NCBI GenBank assembly: GCA_964644025.1
Contig: CAZXVW010000025.1
Coordinates: 1-33,269, forward strand
Source: CAZXVW01 sp964644025
Lineage (GTDB): Bacteria > Acidobacteriota > Terriglobia > Bryobacterales > Bryobacteraceae
Length of the DNA stretch: 33,269 nt
Reading direction: 5' to 3'
Position 1 is the stretch's first letter. Each line of letters opens with the position of its first letter. Below the pieces are notes generated by a model that saw nothing but the letters and a program-made list of their open reading frames with translations, made no database searches and was not told the DNA's origin. Position numbers and translations under genes: made by a program. This document shows positions 32,874-33,269 of this stretch, piece after piece.

Positions 32874-32879
32874 ATTCTA
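32874..32879 (-). promoter_or_regulatory. Candidate -10 box for a leaderless oxidoreductase mRNA
   Basis: TAGAAT on the minus strand ends 6 nt before the GTG at 32867, so transcription should begin at the start codon. The -35 region is weak. Confidence 0.45.
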
Positions 32880-32946
32880 ACATTAACAAGTCGTGGTGAT
32901 GAGGACGACTCGGAGGAACAGCAACAAAAGAAGTGAGGAGTCAGAC

Positions 32947-33269
32947 ATGGCTAACCACCCAGTGAACCGGCGGCGTTTCTTCCAGGCCGCCGCGGCCGGC
33001 CTTGGGGGCGCGACGATAGCGCGCGGGCAGGGCGAGGCGGCGACGGCGACGAGACCCAACATCATCTTTTTCATGATGGACCAGCTTTCGGCTAAATGGC
33101 TGGAGGAAGCAAGCGCTCGCAAGATCATTCCCACGCCGAATTTCGACAAGCTACGCGGTCGCGGTGTCTCGTTCACCCAGGCCTTTACCAGCAATCCCAT
33201 CTGCCAGGCGGCCCGCTCGACGCTCGCTACCGGCCTGACCACGCGCGGCCACGGCGTGCTGCAAAACGG
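32947..33269 (+). CDS. Tat-exported sulfatase, 3'-truncated by window end
   Basis: ATG 32947 has a GAGGAG site. The first 107 codons are in view. The N-terminus has a twin-arginine signal (NRRRFFQAAAAGLGGA). The sulfatase fold begins with RPNIIFFMMDQL (metal-binding Asp45 region) and the active-site signature C86-Q-A-A-R90 followed by STLATG and GHG. That is the C-x-A-x-R form whose Cys is converted to formylglycine by FGE or anSME. It is thus an active type I sulfatase, exported to the periplasm or surface, probably acting on sulfated glycans. The rest lies outside the window. Confidence 0.9.
   Translation, partial: MANHPVNRRRFFQAAAAGLGGATIARGQGEAATATRPNIIFFMMDQLSAKWLEEASARKIIPTPNFDKLRGRGVSFTQAFTSNPICQAARSTLATGLTTRGHGVLQN

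Overview
The window is GC-rich, gene-dense bacterial DNA with genes on both strands, frequent GTG starts and overlapping operon genes. The content points to an acidobacterium of the Solibacter/Bryobacter type. It holds a protein of the VWFA-related Acidobacterial family, a Tat-exported sulfatase, a Gfo/Idh/MocA oxidoreductase, small cytosolic proteins of a kind I recall from that group, and a NusG-paralogue-led exopolysaccharide operon. This taxonomic call is inference from gene families; no rRNA is present.

Layout. 1-1510 (+): 3' part of a secreted protein with Ig-like modules and two malectin-like modules, interrupted by an in-frame TGA. 1588-5927 (-): exopolysaccharide export operon, transcribed as NusG paralogue, ribbon-helix-helix protein, Wza-like exporter, BY-kinase, behind a long leader that carries a hairpin and an ops-like motif. 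6527-7192 (-): LuxR-type regulator with a degenerate receiver. 7250-8051: gene-poor gap. 8052-10845: divergent VWFA protein and selB whose start codons share one CATG. 10935-13729 (+): radical SAM protein, a promoter/operator, a six-TM protein plus winged-helix regulator pair, then UppS. 13784-17036: CbiX, a Cys-rich protein, a 59-aa protein, dGTPase and a TPR membrane protein. 17176-22919 (-): a nonribosomal peptide synthetase locus with thioesterase, phosphopantetheinyl transferase and oxidoreductase. 23066-25698: small protein, transposase remnant, arylsulfotransferase lipoprotein. 26035-31791 (+): an operon of a catalytically dead HtrA-like PDZ protein, a ClC channel, a TPR protein and a second ClC with CBS domains. 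31788-33269: Gfo/Idh/MocA oxidoreductase and a divergent sulfatase running off the end.

Most notable. (1) The NRPS locus looks broken: two junctions each cut an adenylation domain near its C-terminal hinge, so no carrier domain and no condensation HHxxxDG motif remain. The thioesterase also lacks its catalytic His and the PPTase lacks the usual N-x-S-H-S motif. (2) The ClC operon pairs a channel-like ClC (Val at the internal proton-Glu position) with an antiporter-like one (Glu), together with a pseudo-protease and a TPR protein; this is the best candidate for an undescribed functional module. (3) At least three transcription units have a -10 box 6-7 nt before the start codon, a signature of leaderless mRNA. 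(4) A palindromic operator overlaps a near-consensus promoter in front of the membrane protein/winged-helix pair. All functional statements rest on reading motifs by eye; no searches were run.
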